A stretch of 64,000 nt of DNA from Mercurialis annua (lineage: Eukaryota > Streptophyta > Magnoliopsida > Malpighiales > Euphorbiaceae). How positions within the stretch are numbered: position 1 is the stretch's first letter; every line of letters begins with the position of its first letter. Shown here piece by piece: positions 10,598-23,000 of the stretch. The translations under genes were made by a program, and so were the position numbers. Location: assembly GCF_937616625.2 (NCBI RefSeq), contig NC_065576.1:12526501-12590500 (forward strand), written 5' to 3'. The notes under the pieces were generated by a model. It saw only the letters and a program-made list of their open reading frames with translations. It was not told the DNA's origin and did not search any database.

Positions 10598-11437
10598 GTG
10601 ACAGAGGGTCACAGGGACATATTGCTAGTTTTGAAAAGGGGAGATAGGTCGGTACACGAGTATACGACTGAGTTTGTGAGACTGAGTCGCTTTGCCCTGG
10701 ATCTGCAGACTGAACAGCAGAGGGTGAACGACAAGTACGTGAAAGCTTTAGGCGCTGAGTTTGTGAGTCTTCTGACTGAGACGCGCAAGGATTTTATTGT
10801 TGTGGTGGATAGTGCTCGTCGGATGGAGAGTACTTTACTGCATTTTGGCAAGATGCCTGAAGCCAAGAAGGCAGGCGGTGTTGTTCAGAGTAGTGGGCAG
10901 CAGAGTAGTAGCAGCAGCTATCAGTCCAAGCCTTCCCAGTACAAGAGTAAGAAAGGGGGTGATCGGAGAGGATATCAGCCGTATTCCCACAGTTCTAGTT
11001 ACAGTGGTGGTAGCCGTAGTTTTGGGCGTGGTAGCAGAGTAGCTTCCAGTGTTCCTTTTTGTCAGAACTGCAAGCGCATGCACTTTGGAGTTTGTACGGT
11101 AGCACTAGGTAGTTGCTATGCTTGTGGCCAACCGGGCCATTTTGCAAGAGAGTGTCCGGCATCTGGGCAGCAGGTGTCGTCGGCTAGTGTTGCTCAGCCG
11201 TCTTTTCAGCAGCAGAGGACTGCTTTTACTCCTTCGGCAGGATATTCTCAACCTGCCGCTTCGTTTGGTGGCCAGTGGGGGTGTAGTTCAGGAGGATGTG
11301 CTTTTGGTGGCCGTGGTAACGGTGGTAGAGGTTCGGGTAGTTTCAGTTCTGCTCAAGCACCGCAACAGGGACAGGGTCATGCTAGAGTGTTTGCTTTGAC
11401 TCCTCAGGATGCTCGTGCATTAAACGCCATGGTGTAA
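10598..11437 (+). pseudogene. Chromovirus gag (partial) with zinc knuckle
   Basis: The frame begins within the capsid region (LKRGDRSVHEYTTEFVRLSR), then a Ser/Gly-rich linker, then CQNCKRMHFGVC and the CCHC knuckle CYACGQPGHFARECP at about 11117-11161, then a Gln/Gly-rich tail. It ends at an in-frame TAA (11435-11437), after which protease sequence continues in the same frame. Confidence 0.9.
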
Positions 11438-12049
11438 GGTACAATCCCGATTTCTTTAGTAGATGTAGTGGTTTTATTTGATGCGGGTGCAACTCACTCT
11501 TTTGTTTCTTCGAGTTTTGCTGCTAAGTTGAGTGTGTCACCATCTAGGTTGCTAGAGCCCTTATCTGTATCTATATCTTTGTTTGATTTTGTTGTGGTGG
11601 ATGTGGTCTATCCGTCTTGTCATGTGATTATTCATGATAGGGATCTTAGAGCCGATTTGATTGTACTTGACATGTTATCTTTTGATGTTATCTTGGGGAT
11701 GGATTGGCTTTCACGCCATTTTGCTTCTATCGACTGTCGAGGGAAGTCGGTTGTGTTTGGGATTCTTTGTGATGTACCTTTTTCTCTCCAAGGGGAGAAG
11801 GCGGAGACACCTACGAATCTCATTTCGGCGATCAAGGTCAAGTGCATGATGGGCAAGGGTTGCCAGGATTTCTTAGCGGTGGTTTGTGACTTAGAGGCTG
11901 GCAGTGGTGACGTGCATAGTGTTTCGATAGTGAATGAGTTCACAGATGTGTTTCCAGAGGAGTTGCCTGGATTACCACCTGATCGTGACATTGAGTTCTG
12001 TATCGATTTTGCTCCTGGAACAACTCCTATTTCGATACCTCCGTATTAG
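11438..12049 (+). pseudogene. Chromovirus protease
   Basis: It carries the aspartic protease active-site block VLFDAGATHSFVSS (D-A-G, where D-S/T-G is usual) and LSFDVILGMDWLSRH, the ILGMDWL hallmark of plant gypsy proteases. The frame continues into the RT N-terminal segment VFPEELPGLPPDR and stops at TAG 12047-12049, where the next codons begin the conserved [13 protein letters not shown]. Confidence 0.9.
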
Positions 12050-13462
12050 ATGGCTCCTGCAGAGCTGAAAGAGTTGAAAGAACAGTTACAAGAATTGCTG
12101 GATAGTGGTTTTATCAGACCGAGTACTTCTCCATGGGGTGCTCCTGTTTTGTTTGTCAAGAAGAAGGATGGTTCTTTTCGGTTTTGTATTGACTACAAGC
12201 AGCTGAACAAGGTTACTATCAAGAACAAATATCCTCTTACTCACATTGATGATTTGTTTGACCAGTTGCAAGGTACTAAGTGTTTTTCTAAAATTGACTT
12301 GAGATCCGGGTATCATCAACTTCGGATCTGAGACGTCGATGTGCCTAAGACTGCTTTCAGAATGCGTTATGGGCATTTCAAATTTTTGGTCCTGTCATTT
12401 GGGTTGACTAACGCACCAGCAGCATTTATGGATATGATGAATCGGGTTTTCAAGCCATTTCTGGATCAGTTCGTTATCGTGTTCATTGATGACATACTTA
12501 TTTACTCTCGAAATTAAGAGGAGCATGCTTTTCACTTAAGGACGATACTCTCGAAGTGTGAATTCTGGTTGGATCAAGTTTTTTTATTAGGACACGTGGT
12601 GTCGAAAGATGGGATCAAGGTTGATCCAAAAAAGATTGAGGCGGTTATGGATTGGCAGAGGCCGAGGTCAGTTACCGAGATCATAAGTTTTCTTGGGTTA
12701 GCTGGCTATTATCGTCGGTTCGTGCAAGATTTCTCTAGAATATCTGCACCGTTGACTAAATTGACACAGAAGGGTGCTAAGGTTGAGTGGACTGACAAGT
12801 GTGAGGCGAGCTTTGAGAAGCTCAAAGAGATTTTAACTACATCTCCTGTGTTGGCTTTGCCATCTGGCATTGAGGAGTTCATTGTGTATTCTGATGCTTC
12901 TCGTATCGGTTTGGGTTGTGTGTTGATGCAGCATGGTAAGGTGATTGCCTATGCTTCTCGCCAGCTGAAGAAGCATGAGGTGAATTATCCTACCCATGAT
13001 CTAGAATGAGCAGCTGTGGTTTTTGCTCTTAAGATTTGGAGGCACTTTTTGTACGATGCGACTTGCGAGATCTTTACTGATTATAAGAGTCTGAAGTACA
13101 TTTTTTATCATCGTGAGTTGAATCTGAGGCAGCAGAGATGGTTGGAGTTACTGAAGGACTACGATTGCTCTATTCAGTACCATCCGGGTAAGGCTAATGT
13201 GGTAGCCGATGCGCTGAGTCGCAAATATTCGGGCAGTTTGGCCCACATTTATGAGGTTGGGCGGAGACCCATGGTTCGTGAGTGGTATAGTTTGTTAGCT
13301 TCGGGATACGGATTTCAGGTTTTGCAGAGAGGCTTTTTGTTGGCACAGTTGCAAGTGCAACCGATTTTGATTAATATGATCAAAGCTTTACAAGTTGAGG
13401 ATCCACAATTTAAACGGATTATTGATGAGATTCACTTGGATGGGATTCTGAGTTTGTTCTGA
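12050..13462 (+). pseudogene. Chromovirus reverse transcriptase and RNase H
   Basis: All RT blocks are present in one frame: [61 protein letters not shown] and active-site FIDDILIYS (about 12484-12510). RNase H follows with [25 protein letters not shown] and the [11 protein letters not shown] and VVADALSR blocks. In-frame stops at 12329 (TGA), 12515 (TAA) and 13007 (TGA) interrupt it; a frameshift lies near 13455. Confidence 0.93.
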
Positions 13463-13515
13463 CAGATGGAGTTCTAAGGTACGGCTCTCGACTGTGTGTT
13501 CCGGATTCGGATGGT

Positions 13516-14775
13516 TTGAGAGACCAGATTCTGGAGGAAGCGCACATGTCAGCTTACAATGTTCATCCGGGTTCTACCAAGATGTATCATGATCTCAAGG
13601 GTACGTACTGGTGGAGCGGAATGAAAAAGGATGTTGCAGAGTTTGTGTCTAAGTGTTTGACTTGCGAGCAAGTAAAGTTGGAACATCAAAGACCGTTTGG
13701 ATATCTACAGCCGCTACCTATTCCTGAGTGGAAATGGGAGCGTATCGTTATGGATTTGGTGATTGGTTTACCACGTACCCGACAGGGGTATGATTCGATT
13801 TGGGTGATTGTTGACCGTTTGACCAAGTCAGCTCACTTCTTACCGTTCAAGGTTACTTATCAAGCTTCGAAGTTGGCACAGTTGTACATCAATCAGATTG
13901 TTAGTCTCCATGGTGTACCAGTGTCGATAGTTTCGGACAGAGGTTCAATTTTCACCTCTCAGTTTTGGAAGGCCATGCAGGAATCTTTGGGTTCGAGACT
14001 GGATTTCAGTACTGCATTTCATCCTCAGACTGTCGGTCAGTCTGAGAGGACCATTCAGACTTTGGAGGACATGCCCAGGATGTGTGTTCTAGATTTTCAG
14101 GGTAGCTGGGATACTCATTTTCCTTTGATTGAGTTTTCCTACAACAACAGTTATCACGCTAGTATCGAGATGGCATCTTATGAGGCTTTGTATGGGCGCA
14201 AGTGTCGATCTCCTATCTCTTGGGAAGAGGTTGGCGAGCGTAAACTAGCTGGAGCTGAGATCATCCAGATTACCTATGAGAAGGTACCTTTGATCAAGCG
14301 TAGGCTTGAGATTGCTTTTAGTCGGCATAAGAGTTATGCTGATCTTAAGCGGAAGGATTTTGAGTTTCAGGTTGGCGACTATGTATTTCTTCAGGTTTCG
14401 CCTATGAAAGGCGTGAAGGAGATGTTAGCACCGATGTTTGTTGGTCCGTATGAGATCATAGAGAGAGTTGGATCAATTGCTTATCGTTTGGCGTTGCCGC
14501 CAGACATGTCTTTGGTGCATCCAGTGTTCCATATTTCGATGTTGCGGAAGTGCGTTTCTGATCCTTCTCAAGTGATTGTACCATAGAGTGTTGATATTGA
14601 CCAAGAGCTGTCTTATGAGGAGCAGCCTATTGAGATTGTCGACACGCAGGTTCGCAAGTTGCGGAACAAGGAGATTCTGATGGTCAAGGTTCTGTGGCGA
14701 AATCACTCTGTAGAAGAGTGCACTTGGGAGACGGAGCCCGACATGAGGAACCGTTATCCTTTCCTCTTTCCTTGA
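13516..14775 (+). pseudogene. Chromovirus integrase with C-terminal chromodomain
   Basis: It has the HHCC finger (HPGSTKMYHDLK…CLTCEQVK), the catalytic core with MDLVIGLPRT (first Asp), SIVSDRGSIFTSQFW (second Asp) and HPQTVGQSERTIQTLE (Glu), and the LVHPVFHISMLRKC block. A TAG at 14584-14586 interrupts it; in the same frame the chromodomain-type end follows (VRKLRNKEILMVKVLW, WETEPDMRNRYP) to TGA 14773-14775. Chromodomains of this group are thought to direct integration to heterochromatin. Confidence 0.9.
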
Positions 14776-14952
14776 GGTACATTGGATTTGTTGATTTCTT
14801 TTATGTTATGTTAGTACTTTGGGATATGTGTTTATTTTATGTGCTACTTTGGTATTTGATACTTTGGGCATTGCACTATGTGCATTACTTTGGTGTGTTT
14901 ATGTGAGTTGTTTCTTAGTTTCGTTGTTGTAAAATCGAGGACGATTTTGTTT

Positions 14953-14967
14953 TTAAATTGGGGAGAA
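14953..14967 (+). other. Polypurine tract of Tekay element
   Basis: The purine-rich AAATTGGGGAGAA directly precedes the LTR start at 14968, and a GAGGACGA box lies just upstream, as usual for this group. Confidence 0.75.
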
Positions 14968-15177
14968 TGTAACACCCCGTATTTTACTGACTTGTTCCGT
15001 TAAGCCTAAACGGTACCTTGGATTCGTTTGAGTGGTTCGACCACTTAGATTCGCATTTCGAAGGTTCCAAATCTTTTAATATGTGTTTTAAGATGTATTA
15101 GGAGTAGTCTCGGAGTTTGGAACGTTTTCGATTTCAATTTCAAAATCTCAATATTTCATCGGAGGCACTAGCATTTC

Positions 15178-15251
15178 TTGGGCGTGATGGGAGGAGTGTC
15201 GCGGGCGCGACATGTTTCACGGGCGCGATATGGCTGTAGCGGGCGTGATGC
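15178..15251. promoter_or_regulatory. GGGCGYGA motif array in Tekay U3
   Basis: Four units: TTGGGCGTGAT (15178-15188), GTCGCGGGCGCGACAT (15198-15213), TCACGGGCGCGATAT (15217-15231) and AGCGGGCGTGATGC (15238-15251). They lie 30-100 bp upstream of TATAAATACC. Essentially the same units occur in the SIRE LTR and SIRE internal linker. Confidence 0.8.
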
Positions 15252-15277
15252 GTACACTGTTCAGTTCGCTGATTTTC

Positions 15278-15287
15278 TATAAATACC
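15278..15287 (+). promoter_or_regulatory. TATA box of Tekay LTR
   Basis: TATAAATACC lies downstream of the motif array, inside the LTR, and sets the likely U3/R region. Confidence 0.65.
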
Positions 15288-17806
15288 ACCTTATTTCGAC
15301 CTAATCAGATTTCGCACTTTCTCTAAAACCTAAAACGGCATTAGCACTTCTTTTGATCATTCTCTATAATTCCTAGGCCTATTTTAATCAATTGTAAGTA
15401 TTTCTAATTTTATCCTTAAGGTTTAATCATGGTTTTATCATTCGTAGGGGTTGTAGATTCATTAGCTATCGTTCTAATTGTTGTACGCTGATTCGAATCC
15501 ATTTATACTGCTGGGTTTTCTTATTTGGTTCTTTCTATATCTATTCCAAGAGGTTAGTGGCTCTAAACCCTTATTATCATTTCTAGAGATTTCTAGTTGA
15601 TGTGTTAATTCAATACTTGGGTGGCTTGATTGTATTTTCTGTGTTCCTATGATTTATAAATTCTGGAAATCTTGATTTGATGTTATATAAGTCTCTTTAA
15701 TTTTATTGTACCTTTGGTGGTTTGAATTGGATGCTACCATTGATAGATTTATCAAATGGCTAAAGATTTTAGGTTATAAAACTGTTTTGATTGTTGTTTA
15801 AAAATCTGGAAATGTTTAAGATTAATATTAGTTTGTTAGATGCTTAACAATAATTTGGGTGGTTTGGATAGATTGTTTAAATAATTTAATGAATCAATTG
15901 GATTAAACCTTTGAGATAAAATTTTGTTTTGAAGTCAATCTAAAATCTGGAAATCCTTTTAAAAAGATCAAAAGGTTGTTTGTTAATGATTTACACATGG
16001 GATAAATCGAGGTAATTATCTAAGGATTAAACGTGTGTTGAATATGGTTTTAATTGGATTAAATCGCTGTTTTAAAGAACATATTTATATGGTTGGAAAT
16101 TTGTAACATAAGTATGGGATTTATAAAGTAAAATGGTGTACTTTGGATGCTTTTTGGTTATTAACTTAAATTGCCAAGTGTTGTTATTTTGCCTTAGCTA
16201 TGTAGCATACTTAGGGTGGTTTTGATCTTATTACTTAGGGCTGGAAACTTTGTTATAAAATGGTTTAAGCATATTAAAGGATGTTAGTTTATTTTAGGTA
16301 GTAGTTTGATTTTGATCAATCTAGATAAGGCATGTAAGGTTTGTATGGTTTGCTTTGTATTGGTTAAACTATGTCAGTTTCAAGTTGATACTTGAAAGAT
16401 GTTTGAATCTTATTGATTCTATTTAAGGTGAGATATTAAGTGTACCTTGGTTGTTACTTGTCAAGTGTTGACAAGTTTATTTGGATTATTGTTTTTGATA
16501 TTGTTTCGTGGCATTACTAAGTTAGGGTATGAGTTTTTATTTAAAATAACTTTAGTTTCATTTAAGGTTTGATTTAAGACTTTGGTTTTTTTAACTTTGG
16601 TTCATGGATTGGTCGGGTTAGACGTGGTCTCCCTACATGTTGTGTTGAGCTATATTGCAATAAGGCTAACACACTACTTTGGGGATTATAATTGTTTTGA
16701 AAAGACTATTTAAGTATTTAAGACTTCGGTTTCGTTTTCAAAGATAAGAACTCACCTAAGCTTAATTTGTCTAACTTTGTTATGCGATTGGAATGGATTA
16801 CATTGGATACACATTAGTTGTACTTTGATTACCTTGGTTGATTATTTGGTTGTGTTTTGAAATTCTAGTCCTATTTGGAGTCTAGTATTCTTAGAGTTAG
16901 GGGTTGTTCGGATTTTAACTTGTATAATGTTTTAGACCCGTCGACTGCTCGTGCTTCGGAGTCTACGCAGGGTTAGATGTTTGCCAAGATTCACGTGGAT
17001 AAGCAAGCTGTGAGTTTATAGTGTTATTTACCGCTTTATTAAGTACCGCAAGTTATTTTAATATATCAAATGTTTATGAAATGTTTTATAGATTATGGAT
17101 CTGGATTGAAACGAGCTACTCGATAGGCTTGTATCGAGACTGCGTGCACCGGTAAGTACTTTGGGATTGGCTGACCAATGTCTGGCCTACTTCGGGAATC
17201 GATGAGGATTTGTTCCCATCTACTTTGGATAATACTTTGGGTTAAATACTTTAGGATTTCAATTCAATGTTGTTTTCCATAATCAAATATATATTAGTAT
17301 AAAAGGATTTGTTTTAAGGGTTTTTAACTTAATAAATGTAAATAGCATTATGAACTCATCTCAGTATATCTGACCCAATTTTTCCAGGCTTGTGATTTTG
17401 AGAGCGTTGGTCATCTCCGATCTTTTGATTCCTCGGAGGTCTTTTTATGATGTTAGACTACTCAACTGTTTTACCTCTTAGACCGCAGTAGAACTAGTTG
17501 TCTCTATTACTATTATACTTTGGTTTGTCGTAGTGGTACGACTTTTATATTATCGTACCCTAGTATGTTACATTGGATTTTTTATATTGAGGCATGTTCC
17601 ATAAGTTTCGAATTGCTATCAAGTAATTATATTAGAACTGTTGTATAAACTGCTAAACTTAGGTTGGAGTCTCGGTTGACCCCGAGCAGTGGTTTTCTTG
17701 CAGGGTTATTTGTATATAAGGTTATCCGCGAGGCTTGCTACAGGTTTCGGTACGACCATACCCATACCCTAGCGCCGGTCGCAATCCATGAAATTGGGTC
17801 GTGACA

Positions 17807-18325
17807 GAACCTAGGAATTTGGTACCCAGAAATGTGGACCCTAGGTTACTTGGCTACTCATATGCCGACTATACGGGTTGTCTATTAAACCATAAAGTAC
17901 CTCACGGACTTGCCAATTTTTGGATCATATATAGTTTGATCTCATAAAGTAGCAAAAAACAAGTATTCGTGGCTTTGTCAACCGCGGAAGCCAAATATGT
18001 AGCGGTCGGATGTTGTTGTGCTCAAATCTTATGTATTAAGCAACAACTTGTAGATTATGGTCTTGGACTTAGTCACTTTCCCATCAAATGTCACAACACT
18101 AGTGCAATCAACCTATCCAAGAACCCTATTCAACACTCAATAAGTAAACACATAAATATCCGTCATCATTTTATTCGTGATCATGTGCAAAAAGGAGACG
18201 TTGTAGTTGAATTCATCGATATAACTAACCAATTTGCGGATATTTTTACCAAGCCTCTCAATGAAGATCGCATGAATTTTATCATTAGAGAGCTTGGTCT
18301 GCTTGATGGGAGCACATTATCTTGA
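17807..18325 (+). pseudogene. Copia RNase H, C-terminal part (SIRE type)
   Basis: The beginning reads NLGIWYP in one frame and then shifts. From about 17969 an open frame gives ALSTAEAKYVAVGCC, CHNTSAINLSKNPIQHS, KHINIRHHFIRDHVQKGDV and FADIFTKPL, the classic copia RNase H end with catalytic-region blocks. The TGA stop follows LLDGSTLS. The RT is missing, removed at the junction with the Tekay LTR. Confidence 0.92.
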
Positions 18326-18553
18326 TTTCATGTTGATGTGTTTAATTGAATATTGTGTGTTTATTTTGATTCATGTTCGATGAAATGCTCAATTGAGTAA
18401 TTTGATTGAACCAATATATAATAATGTATATCATATTTATTGATATTTATATATTTTGGTGTCTTTTGAAAATTAATGTTTCCTTACTTGTTGAAATTCA
18501 AGGTTTGGCTATGCATAAAACTCATTTTTTTTCATTTGTGTTATTTCAGCAAT

Positions 18554-18730
18554 GCCGCGGGTGTGACGCTACATGTCACGGGAGCGACATTTATGCAGAA
18601 ATTCAATATTTTTGATCTAACACAGTCGCGGGCGTGATACTCTTGTCACGGGTGCGACTTTCGTCTAATCAGCCTCCAACGGTTATATTTTGAAAGTCTT
18701 GGGCGTGACCTGAATGTCACAGGCACGACT
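18554..18730. promoter_or_regulatory. Three paired GGGYGYGAC motifs before the env-like ORF
   Basis: Six units in three pairs: 18554-18569 with 18574-18590, 18625-18638 with 18645-18659, and 18698-18710 with 18716-18730. In each pair the first reads like GCGGGYGTGA and the second like GTCACGGGNGCGAC, about 20 bp apart. The same motif type is in the 3' LTR of this element. It lies 100-270 bp upstream of a TATA box and the env-like ATG. Confidence 0.75.
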
Positions 18731-18826
18731 GTTGCGTTTTTTTAAAAAATGTAGCCGTTTTCCACTTGGCAAGGCTCTCTTTTAATTTTTTTACCTTTTT
18801 TTGGCATTTTTTGGTTTTCGCTAGGC

Positions 18827-18838
18827 TATAAATACCCC
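18827..18838 (+). promoter_or_regulatory. Internal TATA box upstream of env-like ORF
   Basis: TATAAATACCCC, nearly the same string as the LTR TATA box (37564-37574), lies about 140 bp before the ATG at 18975. It suggests a separate promoter for the downstream ORF. Confidence 0.55.
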
Positions 18839-18974
18839 CTTTGAGTTGCCAAACCTTCTCACAACCTTTTCTACTATTTGTCTCATTTTTTTATTTTAAA
18901 AAAAATTGCTTCTAGTTCATATATTCTTTACATTCTCATCCATACACATTCATCTACATCTTCACCCTTCACCT

Positions 18975-19656
18975 ATGGCTTCCAAGAAACAAAAGAAGCA
19001 AACCTCAAGAGGAGGTTCATCTCGTCCCGCTCAAGCCTCATCGAATGATTGGCCCGGTTTGGATGTGGAAGAAATTACCACACGAGTTACGGCTTATCAA
19101 GGAAGGGACTTTGAGCCCAACCGTTTTCCAAATTTTCACAATATGGAGCATGATAATGTGGCGGATCAAATTTTGGGTTTGGTTAATGCTTTCTGGTAGC
19201 ACAAGTTCCTTTTCGAGAATTATGAAGAGTCCTTTGATCCTATCACCATGCAATTTCTTTCCACCTTGAATGTGATCACCCGCCAAGGTGGAGAATTTGA
19301 TTTTTTCGGGGTCACGTTCAAGATACATGGACAAGTTTACAAGTTAACAAGGGCGGAGTTCAACGATGCATTTGAGTTTGAAGATGGTCACAATTCCGAT
19401 ACTATGAGAGTTCAATTTGATTCTTAAGAGTTTTGGCGCTCCATAAGCACCGAAACCTCTCATGTGCAAAAGAACTCTTCCGCTAAGAGCATCAAGTCTT
19501 TACCGCTTTTTATTCTTCATCGCATCATTACCTACTCGATGAATGTGAGATATGAGGGAAATGAAAAGGTCTCCTTGACTTGAGTATTCTTAATTGTGTT
19601 ACTAATGCTATCAAGATTTCTTGGGTAAGATTTTTTATGGAATACTTGAAGGATCT
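18975..19656 (+). pseudogene. SIRE env-like ORF, part 1
   Basis: The ATG at 18975 opens a frame starting MASKKQKKQTSRGGSSRPAQ, a basic Ser-rich start, then globular sequence. In-frame stops occur at 19197 (TAG) and 19425 (TAA), and a one-base frameshift lies near 19570; the continuing frame ends in FFMEYLKDL just before the Athila LTR. The globular part resembles the domain of 'putative plant transposon protein' ORFs in SIRE-like elements; this comes from memory of the family. I see no signal peptide or transmembrane segment, so env-like describes position only. Confidence 0.68.
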
Positions 19657-21362
19657 TTAGTGTCTTATTGCATAAAATAGAGAGCTTTATAATCATTTTT
19701 ACCCTTTTGTAGTTTTTAATATAAACTGTGAATACTTAGCAATAATTGAATAAACAGAGCTTAAATGAAGTGAAAGCCAATCCGGATTGATTATATCAAG
19801 TTCAAGAAGAAGAATAATGGAGAATCAAGTCTAAGTACAAGCAATGTAGCCGTTAAATCAGTCTCTGAAAGATTAGATCGAAAAGCTGAAAATTCGGACA
19901 TAGTTCCGTATTCTGAACATATCTGGAGCTACGAATATCCAAATCATATGATTCAACATGTCATGCAAAGATAAGGATAGATCTACAACTTTCACGACTA
20001 AACTAAGTCCAAATTCGGACTCTAACTTGCTCATATTCGGCCTCCAAGACAGCACCTGTACGAACAGAGAATCGTATCTGCCAGAGTCAATGGATTTGGG
20101 TGAAACAGCCTCTGAACCGGCCCGAAATCGGCCCACGACTTCAGGCCAGTCGAGGGCCCGTTCAGACCTCTGTAAATCTTATTTATTGACAAAAAATAAA
20201 GCTAGGCCGGTCCTCGACCGGTGCCAAGCTGGTGTAGGTATGAAATACTAAGAATTTGGCCATTTTGGAGGTTTCGGAAGTCTTGGTGAGCACTCATGGA
20301 TTTTCCATATTGATATATCCTTGGATCATACTCAAGATGTGATATTCCTCTGCTTACACACAAAGAAATAACCTTTGTCAAACACTCCATCTCATAATGG
20401 AAATGAAATATGCAAGCGTTACTTCAATCAAGCTACACAAGGCATGAAATGGACCAAGCTTGGATCCCACTCAAGATTAGCTAAAGAAAGAAGATCCCCT
20501 ATGGCTTGACTACCACTCCTCTTATACCTATAAATAGGACACATTTGTGTAGAGAAAGGGGACTCTGACTTTCACTCACACATACAATTGTGTAGACAAT
20601 TTCTCTCAACCATTATTCTCTTTTTACTTCTTTTCTTATATGTTCTTGAGGTGTAACAATTTCATTGTCATTTTCAATATGACAATGGATTGTTAGACCT
20701 TTAAACTAGGATTAGGGATGTAGCCTAGTTAAAGGGGAATTCTTGATTATTTATTATTACATCTCATTAATGTTTTAAACAAGTTTTTTCTTTAATTCTC
20801 TTGTGATAATCATGAATATTAAGATTGATCACCTTAATGTTTTTATCCTAGAATTCATGTGAAAGACTTAGCGGTGAAGCATGTATTTTGATCTAGAGAT
20901 TAAACACAATTTACTTAAGAATAGAAACATGTCTAAGGAATTGTGATGCCACTAATTGTTTTGCTTAATGGGTTTAATTAATTAACATGGTAATTGAGAA
21001 ATATTCAGAATTAATTAAACACGAGTTTATGTCTCGAGAGAGAATAAACAAATTCTAGAAATAATTGTCATGAAAAAGCTTTTGAGATGTATTATTAAAT
21101 ATGATAGAATTTCCCCTCAATTATGGTGAACCCCGAAATCATAGTTGCTTTATATCTTGATAATTTATTAAAAATATTCTTTTACTTTTCATTATTTAAT
21201 TAGTTATTTTCAAAACCAAATCAACTTAACAGAACGGTTACTTTACAAAAGTTAAATTAAATAACATTTTAAAGAGTTTGTTCCTTGTGGATTCGACCTC
21301 GGAATACTCCGAGTATTACTTCCTACATCTAATTTTGTGCACTTGCAGAAATACCTCGATCA
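19657..21362 (+). repeat. 5' LTR of Athila-like element
   Basis: It aligns with the LTRs at 25833-27886 and 28766-30563 from about TTATTGCATAAAATAG onward and ends CTCGATCA at 21362. U3 carries CCGGCCC/CCGGTCCTCGACC motifs (about 20115-20235) and a TATA box (CCTATAAATAGG, about 20527). The first roughly 60 bp of the LTR are missing compared with the solo copy. Confidence 0.87.
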
Positions 21363-21368
21363 AGTTTT

Positions 21369-21386
21369 TGGCGCCGTTGCCGGGGA
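21369..21386 (+). other. Primer binding site of Athila-like element
   Basis: TGGCGCCGTTGCCGGGGA lies six bases after the LTR end, the standard Athila-type site. Confidence 0.92.
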
Positions 21387-21575
21387 CGACGATTTTAAAT
21401 TGTTATTTCTTTAATTTTTGTATTTTATTGCAAAAAAAAAAATCAAGCGTGAATTTTCTGGTAGTATATGCAACAGAGGCGTTCTAAGAACACCGACGAT
21501 ATCTAATTATTACCTTTGAACTGAGAAATAGAACGCTCTTGTAGAAAAAATCGATAATAAGGAAAAAAAGAAACC

Positions 21576-23000
21576 ATGGCGGATCAAGTTATAAATGCGC
21601 CTGCCACACATCGACTGAGAGATATTCAAAGGCCAGTCGTGGTAAACAACCCTTCATGCATCCGGATCACGGATGAAGCTCAGAACTATGAGCTTAATAC
21701 CATTCATCTCAACATATTACCACAATTTAATGGAACAATACTTGATGTTCCATTGGCTTTTATTAAAGAAATTTATAGTGTGGTAGAAATGTTTCCATTG
21801 AACAGGTTGACAGGAGGTGAATTAAAGAAAAGATGTTTTTCTTATTGCATGAAGATGAGTGCGAGGACATGGCTTTTGAACTTGCCTGAAGGGTCTTTCA
21901 ATACGTGGCCAGATGTATATGATGCCTTCATCACGAATTATTATTCTCCACAGAAGACTCTTGACTTTCGCGGCAAAATAATAATTTCACTCAATTGGAT
22001 GGTGAACCATTCCATGAGGCATGGGAGCGCTTCAAGATGCTTCTTGATCAATGTCCACATCATTTCTTTGATGAATTATTACTAACACAAATGTTCTTTG
22101 AAGGATTAACCATAAGTGGGCAAACATTGGTGGAAACGGCATTCGGAGGAAGTTATGGAAAAAAGACGGCGACCGAGATAAATAAAATTTATGAAAATGT
22201 CGCTCTAAATTCTCAACAAAGAGCGATTAAAGGGCGAAGGGTAGCCGTCCATGCAGTATCTTCACATCATGATATTGTGTCGGAAGTCGCAGAACTAACT
22301 AAGCAAGTGAAGATGTTGTTTAGTCAGAATCAGCAGTTGAAGGAGAGTTATGCAGTCTGCGGGATTCAAGGGCATGGTGAAAATTCTTGTAGGTATGCCA
22401 ATAGAGTCCAATCAGAAGAAACCAATTTCATTGGTTATAATTAAAACAGATCGCCAAGGAGCAATCCGTACTCGAACACTTACAGTCCAGGGTGGCAAAA
22501 TAATTCGAATATTATATGGAGAGATCCGAACAACGTTAAGCTGCAAGGACCATCTGAATTTCATCAAAACAGACCAGCACCTCCACCTCCACTACAAAAG
22601 AAGAAAACTTCTCTCGAAGAGATGATGGTTCAGTTTATGGCAAACAAAAATGGACATAACAATAAAATGGAGCAAAGGATTAGCCAGATTGAATAATCAT
22701 TTCAATCTTCCATTTATAATGTGGAGCTTCAAGTGGGGAAATTGGCAAATAAGGTTGCTGAAAGAGAAAAGGGACAATTCCCTAGCCACACTGAGAAATC
22801 CAAAGGGGAGAGCTATGGCAATCTCTTTAACATGTGAGAACAAAGTGGATGAAGCATCAAAAGAAAAAAAGGCGGAAGAATCGGTTGTTTTAAATGAGAG
22901 AGCGAAAAACAAGGTGGTAGAAGAGAGCACTATAAAGAAACCTCCACCGACAATCAAGACATATGTGCCTCTAATTCCATATCCCCTCAGCGGCAGATGA
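21576..23000 (+). pseudogene. Athila-type gag, frameshifted
   Basis: The ATG at 21576 opens MADQVINAPATHRLRDI and runs through FNGTILDVPLAFIKEIYSV and ARTWLLNLPEGSFNTW, the capsid core of Athila gag. The frame then shifts: 21995-22444 continues with HEAWERFKMLLDQCPHH, TLVETAFGGSYGKKT and a cysteine knuckle remnant (CGIQGHGENSC); later pieces at 22350-22625 and 22650-23000 lie in a further frame. At least three frameshifts prevent a complete gag. Confidence 0.85.

Larger units (their letters stand above)
10590..17806 (+). mobile_element. Tekay-type chromovirus (Ty3/gypsy), 5'-truncated
   Basis: Order gag, protease, RT, RNase H, integrase, chromodomain, polypurine tract, 3' LTR identifies a chromovirus. 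The CCHC gag knuckle and the C-terminal VDTQVRKLRNKEI…VLWRNHSVEE segment are typical of the Tekay/Del group. The 5' LTR, primer site and N-terminal gag are missing; homology begins inside gag at about 10590, just after a microsatellite. Gag to RNase H stay in one frame but have in-frame stops at 11435, 12047, 12329, 12515, 13007 and 13460; the integrase is in another frame. Confidence 0.93.
14968..17806 (+). repeat. 3' LTR of Tekay element
   Basis: It starts TGTAACACCCCG and ends GGGTCGTGACA, 2839 bp. U3 carries a CpG-rich motif array (15178-15251) and a TATA box at 15278-15287. No coding frame lies within it. Its 3' half closely matches the reverse complement of the LTR at 59825-62673, but its U3 does not. 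It abuts SIRE-like sequence at 17807. Confidence 0.92.
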
